NCBI GenBank assembly: GCA_927349885.1
Contig: CAKMHV010000005.1
Location: 1 to 64,000 of the forward strand
Reading direction: 5' to 3'
DNA length: 64,000 nucleotides
DNA from: Psylliodes chrysocephalus
Taxonomy: Eukaryota; Arthropoda; Insecta; Coleoptera; Chrysomelidae
The notes under the pieces are model-generated. The model saw nothing but the letters and a program-made list of their open reading frames with translations, had not been told where the DNA came from and did no database searches. Positions 15,001 to 26,500 of the stretch are shown here, piece by piece (the first letter of the stretch is position 1; each line of letters begins with the position of its first letter). A program made the position numbers and the translations under genes.

Positions 15001-18000
15001 ACTCCTTTGACCGTTCGGAAGCAATTTTTCTTTTAACTGTATATATTACTAGCAACTAGCTTTTTGAGTGCTAAATATGAATTCTGTTTTTTATTTATTT
15101 TAGGAATTATAATTTTTTTAAATATTTGGGGTTAGAAATCAACTCCTTTGACCGTTTGGAAGCAATTTTCCTTTTAATTGTATATTGTACTAGCAACTAG
15201 CTTTTTAAGTGCTAAATGAAATTGGTTTTTCATTTATTTTAGAAATTATAATTTTTTTTAAATATTTAGGGTTAGAAATCAACCCTTTGACCGTTCAGAA
15301 GCAATTTTCCATTTAACTGTAGATAGTAATAGTAACTTGCTTTTTAAGTGCTAAATATGAATTTGGTTTTTCGTTTATTTAGGAATTATGATTTTTTAAA
15401 AAATTAGGGTTGAGAAATCAACTCCTTTGACTGTTCGGAAGCAATTTTCCTTTTAACTCTATATAGCACTAGCAACTAGCCTTTTAAGTGCTAAATATGA
15501 ATTTCGTTTTTTATTTATTTTAAAAATTATAAATGTTTTAAATATTTGGGGTTAGAAATCAACCCCTTTGACCTTTTGAAGCAATTTTTCATTTAACTGT
15601 ATATAGTACTAGCAACTAGCTTTTTTAAGTGCTAAATATGAATTTGGTGTTTCGTTTATTTTAGGAATTATGATTTTTTAAATATTTGGAGTTAGAAATC
15701 AACCCCTTTGACCGTTTGGAAGCAATTTTTTATTTAACTGTATATAGTACTAGCAACTAGCTTTTTAAGTGCTAAATATGAATTTGGTTTTTCATTTATT
15801 TTAAAAATTATAATTTTTTTAAATATTTGGGTTAGAAATCAACCCCTTTGACCGTTCGGAAACAATTTTCCTTTTAACTGTATATAATACTAGAAATTAT
15901 CTTTTTAAGTGCTAAATATGAATTTGGCTTTTTATTTATTTTAGGAATTATAATTTTTTTAAATATTTGGGGTTAGAAATCAACCCCTTTGACCGTTCAG
16001 AAGCAATTTTCCATTTAACTGTATATAGTACTAGCAACTAGCATTTTAAATGCTAAATATGAATTTGGCTTTTTATTTATTTTAGGAATTATAATTTTTT
16101 TAAAAATTAGGGATGAGAAATCACCCCTTTGACCCTTCGGTACCAATTTTCCTTTTCACTGTATATAGTACTAGCAACTTGCTTTTTAAGTGCTAAATAT
16201 GAATTTGGTTTTTCATTTATTTTAAAAATTATAAATGTTTTAAATATTTGGGGTTAGAAATCAACCCCTTTGACCTTTCTGAAGCAATTTTCCATTTAAC
16301 TGTATATAGTACTAGCAACTTGCTTTTTAAATGCTAAATATGAATTTGGCTTTTTATTTATTTTAGGAATTATAATTTTTTTAAATATTTGGGGTTAGAA
16401 ATCAACCCCTTTGACCTTTCTGAAGCAATTTTCCTTTTAATTGTATATAGTACTAGCAACTTGCTTTTTAAGTGCTAAATATGAATTTGGTTTTTCATGT
16501 ATTTTAAAAATTATAAATGTTTTAAATATTTGGGGTTAGAAATCAACCCCTTTGACCGTTCAGAAGCAATTTTCCATTTAACTGTATATAGTACTAGCAA
16601 CTAGCCTTTTTAAATGCTAAATATGAATTTGGCTTTTTATTTATTTAGGAATTATAATTTTTTTAAATATTTGGGGTTAGAAATCAACCCCTTTGACCGT
16701 TCAGAAGCAATTTTCCATTTAACTGTATATAGTACTAGCAACTAGCTTTTTAAATGCTAAATATGGAATTTGGCTTTTTATTTATTTTAGGAATTATAAT
16801 TTTTTTAAATATTTGGGGTTAGAAATCAACCCCTTTGACCGTTCAGAAGCAATTTTCCTTTTAACTGTATATAGTACTAGCAACTTGGTTTTTAAATGCT
16901 AAATATGAATTTGGCTTTTTATTTATTTTAGGAATTATAATTTTTTTAAATATTTGAAGTTAGAAATCAACCCTTTTGACCGTTCAGAAGCAATTTTCCA
17001 TTTAACTGTATATAGTACTAGCAACTTGCTTTTTAAGTGCTAAATATGAATTTGGTTTTTCGTTTATTTTAGGAATTATGATTTTTTTAAATATTTGGGA
17101 TGAGAAATCAACCCCTTTGACCCTTCGGTAGCAATTTTCCTTTTAACTGTATATAGTACTAGCAACTTGCTTTTTAAGTGCTAAATATGAATTTGGCTTT
17201 TCATTTATTTTAAGAATTATAATTTTTTTAAATATTTGGGGTTAGAAATCAACCCTTTTGACCGTTCAGAAGCAATTTTTCATTTAACTGTAGATAGTAC
17301 TAGTAACTTGCTTTTTAAGTGCTAAATATTAATTTGGTTTTTCGTTTATTTTAGGAATAATGATTTTTTAAAAAAATAAGGTTGAGAAATCAACTCCTTT
17401 GACCGTTCGGAAGCAATTTTTCTTTTAACTGTATATATTACTAGCAACTAGCTTTTTGAGTGCTAAATATGACTTCGGTTTTTATTTATTTTAGGAATTA
17501 TAATCTTTTTAAATATTTGGGGTTAGAAATCAACCCCTTTGACCGTTCAGAAGCAATTTTCCATTTAACTGTATATAGTACTAGCAACTTGCTTTTTAAG
17601 TGCTAAAATATGAATTTGGTTTTTCATTTATTTTAAAAATTATAAATGTTTTAAATATTTGGGGTTAGAAATCAACCCTTTGACCGTTCAGAAGCAATTT
17701 TCCATTTAACTGTATATAGTTCTAGCAACTAGCTTTTTAAATGCTAAATATGAATTTGGCTTTTTATTTATTTTAGGAATTATAATTTTTTTAAATATTT
17801 GGGGTTAGAAATCAACCCCTTTGACCGATCAGAAGCAATTTTCCTTTTAACTGTATATAGTACTAGCAACTTGCTTTTTAAGTGCTAAATATGAATTTCG
17901 TTTTTCGTTTATTTTAGGAATTATGATTTTTTTAAATATTAGGGATGAGAAATCAACCCCTTTGACCCTTCGGTAGCAATTTTTTTTTTAACTGTATATA

Positions 18001-18349
18001 GTACTAGCAACTTTCTTTTTAAGTGCTAAATATGAATTTGGTTTTTCATTTATTTTAAAATTATAAATGTTTTAAATATTTGGGGTTAGAAATCAACCCC
18101 TTTGACCGTTCAGAAGCAATTTTCCATTTAACTGTATATATAACTAGTAACTAGCTTTTTAAATGCTAAATATGAATTTGGCTTTTTATTTATTTTAGGA
18201 ATTATAATTTTTTTAAATATTTGGGGTTAGAAATCAACCTCTTTGACCGTTCAGAAGCAATTTTCCTTTTAACTGTATATAGTACTAGCAACTAGCTTTT
18301 TAAGTGCTAAATATGAATTTGGTTTTCATTTATTTTAGGAATTATAATT

Positions 18350-19380
18350 TTTTCAAATACTAGGGGTTAGAAATCAACCCCTTTGACCCTTCGGTAGCAA
18401 TTTTCCTTTTAACTGTATATAGTACTAGCAACTATCTTTTTAAGTGCTAAATATGAATTTGGCTTTTCATTTATTTTAAGAATTATAATTTTTTTAAATA
18501 TTTGGGTGTATAAATCAACCCCTTTGACTGTTCGAAAGCAATTTTCCTTTTAACTGTATATAGCACTAGCAACTATCTTTTTAAGTGCTAAATATAAATT
18601 TGGTTTTTCATTTATTTTAGGAATTATGATTTTTTTAAATATTAGGGTTGAGAAATTAACCCCTTTGACCGTTTGGAAGCAATTTTCCTTTTAACTGTAT
18701 ATAGTACTAGCAACTTGCTTTTTAAGTGCTAAATATGAATTTGGTTTTTCGTTTATTTTAGGAATTATGATTTTTTTAAATATTAGGGTTGAGAAATCAA
18801 CCCCCTTTGACCGTTTGGAAGCAATTTTCCTTTTAACTGTATATAGTACTAGCAACTAGCTTTTTAAGTGCTAAATATGAATTTGGTTTTTCATTTATTT
18901 TAGGAATTATAATTTTTTCAAATACTAGGGGTTAGAAATCAACCCCTTTGACCCTTCGGTAGCAATTTTCCTTTTAACTGTATATAGTACTAGCAACTAT
19001 CTTTTTAAGTGCTAAAAATGAATTTGGCTTTTCATTTATTTTAAGAATTATAATTTTTTTAAATATTTGGGTGTATAAATCAACCCCTTTGACTGTTCGA
19101 AAGCAATTTTTCCCTTTTAACTGTATATAGCACTAGCAACTATCTTTTTAAGTGCTAAATATAAATTTGGTTTTTCATTTATTTTAGGAATTATGATTTT
19201 TTTAAATATTAGGGTTGAGAAATTAACCCTTTGACCGTTTGGAAGCAATTTTTCTTTTAACTGTATATAGTACTAGCAACTTGCTTTTTAAGTGCTAAAA
19301 TATGAATTTGGTTTTTCGTTTATTTTAGGAATGATGATTTTTTTAAATATTAGGGTTGAGAAATCAACCCCTTTGATAGT
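18350..19380 (+). repeat. Tetrameric higher-order repeat of Sat1 (about 566 bp, two copies)
   Basis: The distinctive variant 'tttcaaatac' followed by 'cccttcggtagc' occurs at 18351 and again at 18917, an offset of 566 bp or four monomers. The following monomers match in the same order ('gggtgtataaatcaacc', then a 'gagaaattaaccc' unit, then a 'gagaaatcaacccc' unit). This is a local higher-order duplication close to the array edge. Confidence 0.8.
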
Positions 19381-19812
19381 TCTGAAGCAATTTTTCTTTT
19401 AAGTGTATATTGTACTAGTAATTACCTTTTTAAGTGTTAAATATAAATTTGACTTTTTATTTATTTTAGGAATTATGATTTTTTTAAATATTAGGGTTGA
19501 GAAATCAACCCCTTTGACCGTTCGGTAGCAATTTTTCTTTTAACTGTGTGTAGTACTAGCAATTAACTTTTTAAGTGCTACATATAAAGTTAACAGTGCA
19601 TTTATTTTAGGAATTATATTTTTTTTAATTATAGTTTTATGAGATCAATCCATTTGACCGTTTGAAAGAAATTTTCCTCTAGCAATTATCTTTTTAAGTG
19701 ATAATTATAAATTTGGCTTTTCATTTAATTTAGCAATTATGATTTTTTTAAATATTAAGGTTGAGAAATTAACCGCTTTGACTGTTTGGTAGCAATTTTC
19801 GTTTAAACGGTA
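19381..19812 (+). repeat. Degenerate edge monomers of Sat1, left arm
   Basis: The last three Sat1 units before the transposon are strongly diverged and partly shortened (for example 'gcctttgatagttctgaag'-type and 'ctctagcaattatc' variants, and a unit lacking most of 'aactgtatatagtact'). Their reverse complements are found with the same peculiarities at 35353-35800, on the far side of the inverted copy of the MITE, so they serve as markers of homology between the two arms. Confidence 0.8.
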
Positions 19813-19814
19813 TA

Positions 19815-20488
19815 CAGGGTGTCCCGAAATTAGACGGTCATATTTTAACAGCGTAATCTTCATCTTAAAATAGGAATAAAAGTTTATATAAACATAGGTT
19901 TGAAAAAGGGAGTGTTAAATGTGAAGTCTTGATAATATACTTTTGTAAATATTTTATAAACGTTTAAAGATAACTAAGGGAAATTTGGTACAAATGCCTA
20001 CCTTTTTACGTTCTATTTAATGGACTAAACCTAAGTCAGGTCATCTTCATAGGTGAGTGAATTAAGGGGGGCTTAGGGTAAAATTGCCCTAAGTTTTTTT
20101 TAATGACAGTTTTTAACATTTTTGACTATACATTTTGGAAAACCAATATTATCTTTATAATAAAGCTACATTTGTTGCATTCCGCTAGGACGCACCATTT
20201 CAGAGAAAAGCATTTGAAAATTTCTTGATCAGTTATTTGAAAGTACAAACAATAATAATTAGTAGGCCTGTGAAATTAAAAATTTTATTTTTTTTTAACT
20301 TTGGAAAACCGGTGACTAAAGAAATTTTAGAAAATATTTACAAAAATGTGCATCAGGACTTTACTTGTAACACCCTGTATCTCGAAAACAAAACGTTGTC
20401 GGACCTCTGTTTATATAAACTTTTACTCTTACTTTAGGATGTAGATTACGCTGTTAAAATATCACCGTCCTAATTTCGGGACACCCTG
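19815..20488 (+). mobile_element. Non-autonomous TIR element (MITE), left copy
   Basis: A 674-bp element bounded by inverted termini that start CAGGGTGTCCCGAAATTAG and end with its reverse complement. The inverted similarity extends about 95 bp ('tattttaacagcgtaatc', 'aaaagtttatataaaca') and weakly further in ('ttttgtaaatatttt'). It sits inside a Sat1 monomer at 'gtatatagtac' and is flanked by a TA duplication, as expected for Tc1/mariner-type transposition. There is no transposase reading frame; the 70-codon ORF at 20225-20437 is chance. Relative to the right copy it has lost about 16 bp near 19909, removing an internal 'cagggtgtt' repeat. The superfamily assignment rests only on the TA duplication and the terminus, so it is tentative. 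Confidence 0.85.
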
Positions 20489-20490
20489 TA

Positions 20491-20580
20491 TAGTACTAAC
20501 AATTAGCTTTTTAATTGCTAAATATAAATTTTGGCTTTTCATTTATTTTAATAATTAAGATTATTTTAAAAATTAGAGTT
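20491..20580 (+). repeat. Sat1 remnant and Sat1/Sat2 junction, left
   Basis: The Sat1 monomer interrupted by the MITE resumes here ('agtactaacaattagctt', 'ttcatttattttaataatt') and ends at 'aattagagtt', where Sat2 begins ('tggcattttatc'). The same junction occurs inverted at 34609-34611 ('aaaatgccaaactctaattt'). Confidence 0.85.
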
Positions 20581-23500
20581 TGGCATTTTATCGCTATTAA
20601 GGAGGCAATAATTATTTATATTTTTTCTGTGAGTTTATAATGCTAATGTATGTTTTTTAAATTTATTTAAAAGTGACAATTTATTTTCCTTTTTTGGGAG
20701 GCGATAATCATTTATATTTTTACTGTAAGTTTATAATGCTAATGGATGTTTTTTTAAATTTATTTAATAGTGATAATTTATTTTCCTCTTTGGAATAAAA
20801 TTATTTTATTATCCTAATGGCATTTTATCCCTATTTTGGAATGCGATAATTATTTATATTTTTACTGTGAGTTTATAATGCTAATGGATGTTTTTTAAAT
20901 TTATTTAAAAGTGACAGTTTATTTCCTTTTATTGGAAAATAATTATTTTATTATCCTAATGGCATTTTATCCCTATTTTGGAAGGCGATAATTATTTATA
21001 TTTTTACTGTGAGTTTATAATGCTTATGGATGTTTTTTAAATTTATTTAAAAGTGACAATTTATTTCCTTTTTTGGAATAAAATTATTTTATTATCCTAA
21101 TTGCATTTTATCTCTATTTTGAAAGGCGATAATTATTTATATTTTTACTGTGAGTTTATAATGCTAATGGATGTTTTTTAAATTTATTTAAAAGTGGACA
21201 ATTTATTTCCTTTATTGGAATAAAATTATTTTATTATCCTATGGCATTTTATCCCTATTTTGGAAGGCGATAATTATTTATATTTTTACTGAGAGTTTAT
21301 AATGCTAATGGATGGTTTTTTAAATTTATTTAAAAGTGACAATTTATTTCCTTTATTGGAATAAAATTATTTTATTATCCTAATGGCATTTTATCCCTAT
21401 TTTGGAAGGCGATAATTATTTATATTTTTACTGTGAGTTTATAATGCTTATGGATGTTTTTTAAATTTATTTAAAAGTGACAATTTATTTCCTTATTGGA
21501 ATAAAATTATTTTATTATCCTAATGACATTTTATCCCTATTTTGGAAGGCGATAATTATTTATATTTTTACTGTGAGTTTATAATGCTTATGGATGTTTT
21601 TTAAATTTATATAAAAGTGACAGTTTTTTCCTTTTTTGGAATAAAATTATTTTATTATCCTAATGGCATTTTATCCCTATTTTGGATGCGATAATTATTT
21701 ATATTTTTAATGTGAGTTTATAATGCTTATGGATGTTTTTTAAATTTATTTAAAAGATACAATTTATTTCCTTCTTTGGAATTAAATTATTTTATTATCC
21801 TAATGGCATTTTATCCTATTTTGGGATGCGATAATTATTTATATTTTTACTGTGAGTTTATAATGCTTATGGATGTTTTTTAAATTTATTTAAAAGTTAC
21901 AATTTATTTCCTTCTTTGGAATAAAATTATTTTATTATCCCTAATGGCATTTTATCCCTATTTTGGAAGGCGATAATTATTTATATTTTTACTGTGAGTT
22001 TATAATGCTAATGGATGTTTTTTAAATTTATTTAAAAGTGACAATTTATTTCCTGTTTTGGAATAAAATTATTTTATTATCCTAATGGCATTTTATCCCT
22101 ATTTTGGAAGGCGATAATTATTTATATTCTTACTGTGAGTTTATAATGCATATGGATGTTTTTTAAATTTATTTAAAAGTTACAATTTATTTCCTTCTTT
22201 GGAATAAAATTATTTTATTATCCTAATGGCATTTTATCCCTATTTTGGAAGGCGATAATGTATTTATATTTTTAATGTGAGTTTATAATGCTTATGATGT
22301 TTTTTAAATTTATATAAAAGTGACAGTTTTTTTTCCTTTTTTGGATAAAATTATTTTATTTTCCTAATGGCATATTATCCCTATTTTGGAAGGCGATAAT
22401 TATTTATATTTTTAATGTGAGTTTATAATGCTTATGGGATGTTTTTTAAATTTATATAAAAGTGACAGTTTTTTTCCTTTTTTGGATAAAAATTATTTTA
22501 TTATCCTAATGGCATTTTATCCTTATTTTGGAAGGCGATAATTATTTATATTTTTACTGTGAGTTTNNNNNNNNNNNNNNNNNNNNNNNNNNNNNNNNNN
22601 NNNNNNNNNNNNNNNNNNNNNNNNNNNNNNNNNNNNNNNNNNNNNNNNNNNNNNNNNNNNNNNNNNNNNNNNNNNNNNNNNNNNNNNNNNNNNNNNNNNN
22701 NNNNNNNNNNNNNNNNNNNNNNNNNNNNNNNNNNNNNNNNNNNNNNNNNNNNNNNNNNNNNNNNNNNNNNNNNNNNNNNNNNNNNNNNNNNNNNNNNNNN
22801 NNNNNNNNNNNNNNNNNNNNNNNNNNNNNNNNNNNNNNNNNNNNNNNNNNNNNNNNNNNNNNNNNNNNNNNNNNNNNNNNNNNNNNNNNNNNNNNNNNNN
22901 NNNNNNNNNNNNNNNNNNNNNNNNNNNNNNNNNNNNNNNNNNNNNNNNNNNNNNNNNNNNNNNNNNNNNNNNNNNNNNNNNNNNNNNNNNNNNNNNNNNN
23001 NNNNNNNNNNNNNNNNNNNNNNNNNNNNNNNNNNNNNNNNNNNNNNNNNNNNNNNNNNNNNNNNNNGGATGCGATAATTATTTTATTTTTTACTGTGAGT
23101 TTATAATGCTTATCGATGTTTTTAAATTTATTTAAAAGTTACAATTTATTTCCTTCTTTGGAATAAAATTATTTTATTATCCTAATGGCATTTTATCCCT
23201 ATTTTGGGATGCGATAATTATTTATATTTTTAATGTGGAGTTTATAATGCTTATGGATGTTTTTTTAAATTTATTAAAAAATTAAAATTTATATCCGTCT
23301 TTGGAATAAAAATTATTTTTACTATCCTAATGGCATTTTATCCCTATTTTGGGATGCGATAATTATTTATATTTTTACTGTGAGTTTATAATGCTTATGG
23401 ATGTTTTTTAAATTTATTTAAAAGTTACAATTTATTTCCTTCTTTAGAATATAAAATTATTTTATTATCCTAATGGCATTTTATCCCTATTTTGGGATGC

Positions 23501-26500
23501 GGATAATTATTTATATTTTTACTGTGAGTTTATAATGCTTATGGATGTTTTTTAAATTTATTTAAAAGTTACAATTTATTTCCTTCTTTAGAATAAAATT
23601 ATTTTATTATCCTAATGGCATTTTATCCCTATTTTGGGGATGCGATAATTATTTATATTTTTATTGTGGGTTTATAATGCTTATGGATGTTTTTTAAATT
23701 TAGTTTAAAAGTTACAATTTATTTCCTTCTTTGGAATAAAATTATTTTATTATCCTAATGGCATTTTATCCCTATTTTTGGGATGCGATAATTATTTATA
23801 TTTTTACTGTGAGTTTATAATGCTTATGGATGTTTTTTTGAATTTATTTAAAAGTTACAATTTATTTCCTTCTTTAGAATAAAATTATTTTATTATCCTA
23901 ATGGCATTTTATCCCTATTTTGGGATGCGATAATTATTTATATTTTTACTGTGAGTTTATAATGCTTATGGATGTTTTTTAAATTTATTTAAAAGTTACA
24001 ATTATTTCCTTCTTTAGAATAAAATTATTTTATTATCCTAATGGCATTTTATCCCTAATTTGGGATGTCGATAATTATTTATATTTTTTTTGTGGGTTTA
24101 TAATGCTTATGGATGTTTTTTTAAATTTATTTAAAAGTTAGCAATTTATTTCCTTCTTTGGAATAAAATTATTTTATTATCCTAATGGCATTTTATCCCT
24201 ATTTTGGGATGCGATAATTATTTATATTTTTTAATGTGAGTTTATAATGCTTATGATGTTTTTTAAATTTATTAAAAATTAAAATTTATATCCGTCTTTG
24301 GAATAATATTATTTTACTATCCTAATGGCAGTTTATCCCTATTTTTGGGATGCGATAATTATTTATATTTTTACTGTGAGTTTATAATGCTTATCGATGT
24401 TTTTTAAATTTATTTAAAAAGTTACAATTTATTTCCTTCTTTGGAATAAAATTATTTTATTATCCTAATGGCATTTTATCCCTATTTTGGGATGCGATAA
24501 TTATTTATATTTTTAATGTGAGTTTATAATGCTTATGGATGTTTTTTAAAATTTATTAAAAAATTAAAATTTATATCCGTCTTTGGAATAAAATTATTTT
24601 ACTATCCTAATGGCATTTTATCCCTATTTTTGGGATGCGATAATTATTTTTATTTTTACTGTGAGTTTATAATGCTTATGGATGTTTTTAAATTTATTTA
24701 AAAGTTACAATTTATTTCCTTCTTTAGAATAAAATTATTTTATTATCCTAATGGCATTTTATCCCTATTTTGGGATGCGATAATTATTTATATTTTTAAT
24801 GTGAGTTTTATAATGCTTATGGATGTTTTTTAAATTTATTAAAAAATTAAAATTTATATCCGTCTTTGGAATAATATTATTTTACTATCCTAATGGCATT
24901 TTATCCCTATTTTTGGATGCGATAATTATTTATATTTTTACTGTGAGTTTATAATGCTTATCGATGTTTTTAAATTTATTTAAAAGTTACAATTTATTTC
25001 CTTCTTTGGAATAAAATTATTTTATTATCCTAATGGCATTTTATCCCTATTTTGGGATGCGATAATTATTTATATTTTTAATGTGAGTTTATAATGCTTA
25101 TAAATGTTTTTTAAATTTATTTAAAATATACAATTTATTTCCTTCTTTAGAATAAAATTATTTTATTATCCTAATGGCATTTTATTCCCATTTTGGGATG
25201 CGATAATTATTTATATTTTTTAATGTGAGTTTATAATGCTTATGGATGTTTTTTAAATTTATTAAAAAATTAAAATTTATATCCGTCTTTGGAATAAAAT
25301 TATTTTACTATCCTAATGGCATTTTATCCCTATTTTGGGATGCGATAATTATTTTTATTTTTACTGTGAGTTTATAAATGCTTATGGATGTTTTTTTAAA
25401 TTTATTTAAAAGTTACAATTTATTTCCTTCTTTAGAATAAAATTATTTTATTATCCTAATGGCATTTTATCCCTATTTTGGGATGCGATAATTATTTATA
25501 TTTTTAATGTGATTTTATAATGCTTATGGATGTTTTTTAATTTTATTTAAAATATACAATTATTTCCTTCTTTGGAATAAAATTATTTTATTATCCTAAA
25601 GGCATTTAATCCCTATTTTGGAATAAGATAATTATATATATTTTTACTGTGAGTTTATAATGCTTATGGATGTTTTTTAAATTTATTTAAAAGAAACAAT
25701 TTATTTCCTTTTTTGAATAATATTATTTTATTATCCTAATGGCATTTTTATCCCTATTTTGGGATGCGATAATTATTTATATTTTTAATGTGAGTTTATA
25801 ATGCTTATAAATGTTTTTTAAATTTATTTAAAATATACAATTTTATTTCCTTCTTTAGAATAAAATTATTTTAATATCCTAATGGCATTTTATCCCCATT
25901 TTGGGATGCGATAATTATTTATATTTTTAATGTGAGTTTATAATGCTTATGGATGTTTTTTAAATTTTATTAAAAAATTAAAATTTATATCCGTCTTTGG
26001 AATAAAATTATTTTACTATCCTAATGGCATTTTATCCCTATTTTGGGATGCGATAATTATTTTTATTTTTACTGTGAGTTTATAATGCTTATGGATGTTT
26101 TTTAAATTTATTTTACAAGTTACAATTTATTTCCTTTTTTAGAATAAAATTATTTTATTATCCTAATGGCATTTTATCCCTATTTTGGGATGCGATAATT
26201 ATTTATATTTTTATTGTGAGTTTATAATGCTTATGGATGTTTTTTAAAATTTATTTAAAAGTTACAATTTATTTCCGTCTTTGGAATAAAATTATCCTAA
26301 TGGCATTTTAATCCCTATTTTGGGATGCGATAATTATTTATATTTTTAATGTGAGTTTATAATGCTTATGGATGTTTTTTTAAATTTATTAAAAAATTAA
26401 AATTTATATCCGTCTTTGGAATAAAAATTATTTTACTATCCTAATGGCAGTTTTATCCCTATTTTGGGATGCGATAATTATTTATATTTTTAATGTGAGT

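Larger units (their letters stand above)
1..19812 (+). repeat. Sat1 satellite array, left arm (about 141-bp monomer)
   Basis: Head-to-tail array of an AT-rich monomer of about 141 bp, recognised by the recurring words 'ggaagcaattttcc', 'gtatatagtactagcaac' and 'aaatcaacccctttgacc' (for example monomer starts at 1, 142 and 283). About 140 copies by length (estimate). It enters from outside the window. Several subfamilies are interspersed: 'ggggttagaaatcaacccc' against 'gggttgagaaatcaac', and 'tcatttattttagg' against 'ttaaaaattataaatg'. A rare monomer lacking about 12 bp ('attgtatattgtagc') occurs at 1711, 5497 and 13935. Other rare variants at 7710, 9291 and 9704 recur at 16138, 17719 and 18131, that is about 8.43 kb later, so the array has long-range higher-order structure. 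No protein-coding content. Confidence 0.97.

Noticed and set aside
1..19812. CRISPR-like array
   Set aside because: Repeats are contiguous 141-bp monomers without unique spacers, in a eukaryotic context.
20225..20437. ORF of 70 codons inside the left MITE
   Set aside because: No domain, and the frame is not preserved in the right copy, where indels disrupt it. Non-autonomous element.
22528..23106. Long ORFs across 22528-23106
   Set aside because: They consist of the 500-N gap plus Sat2 flanks; no real coding evidence.
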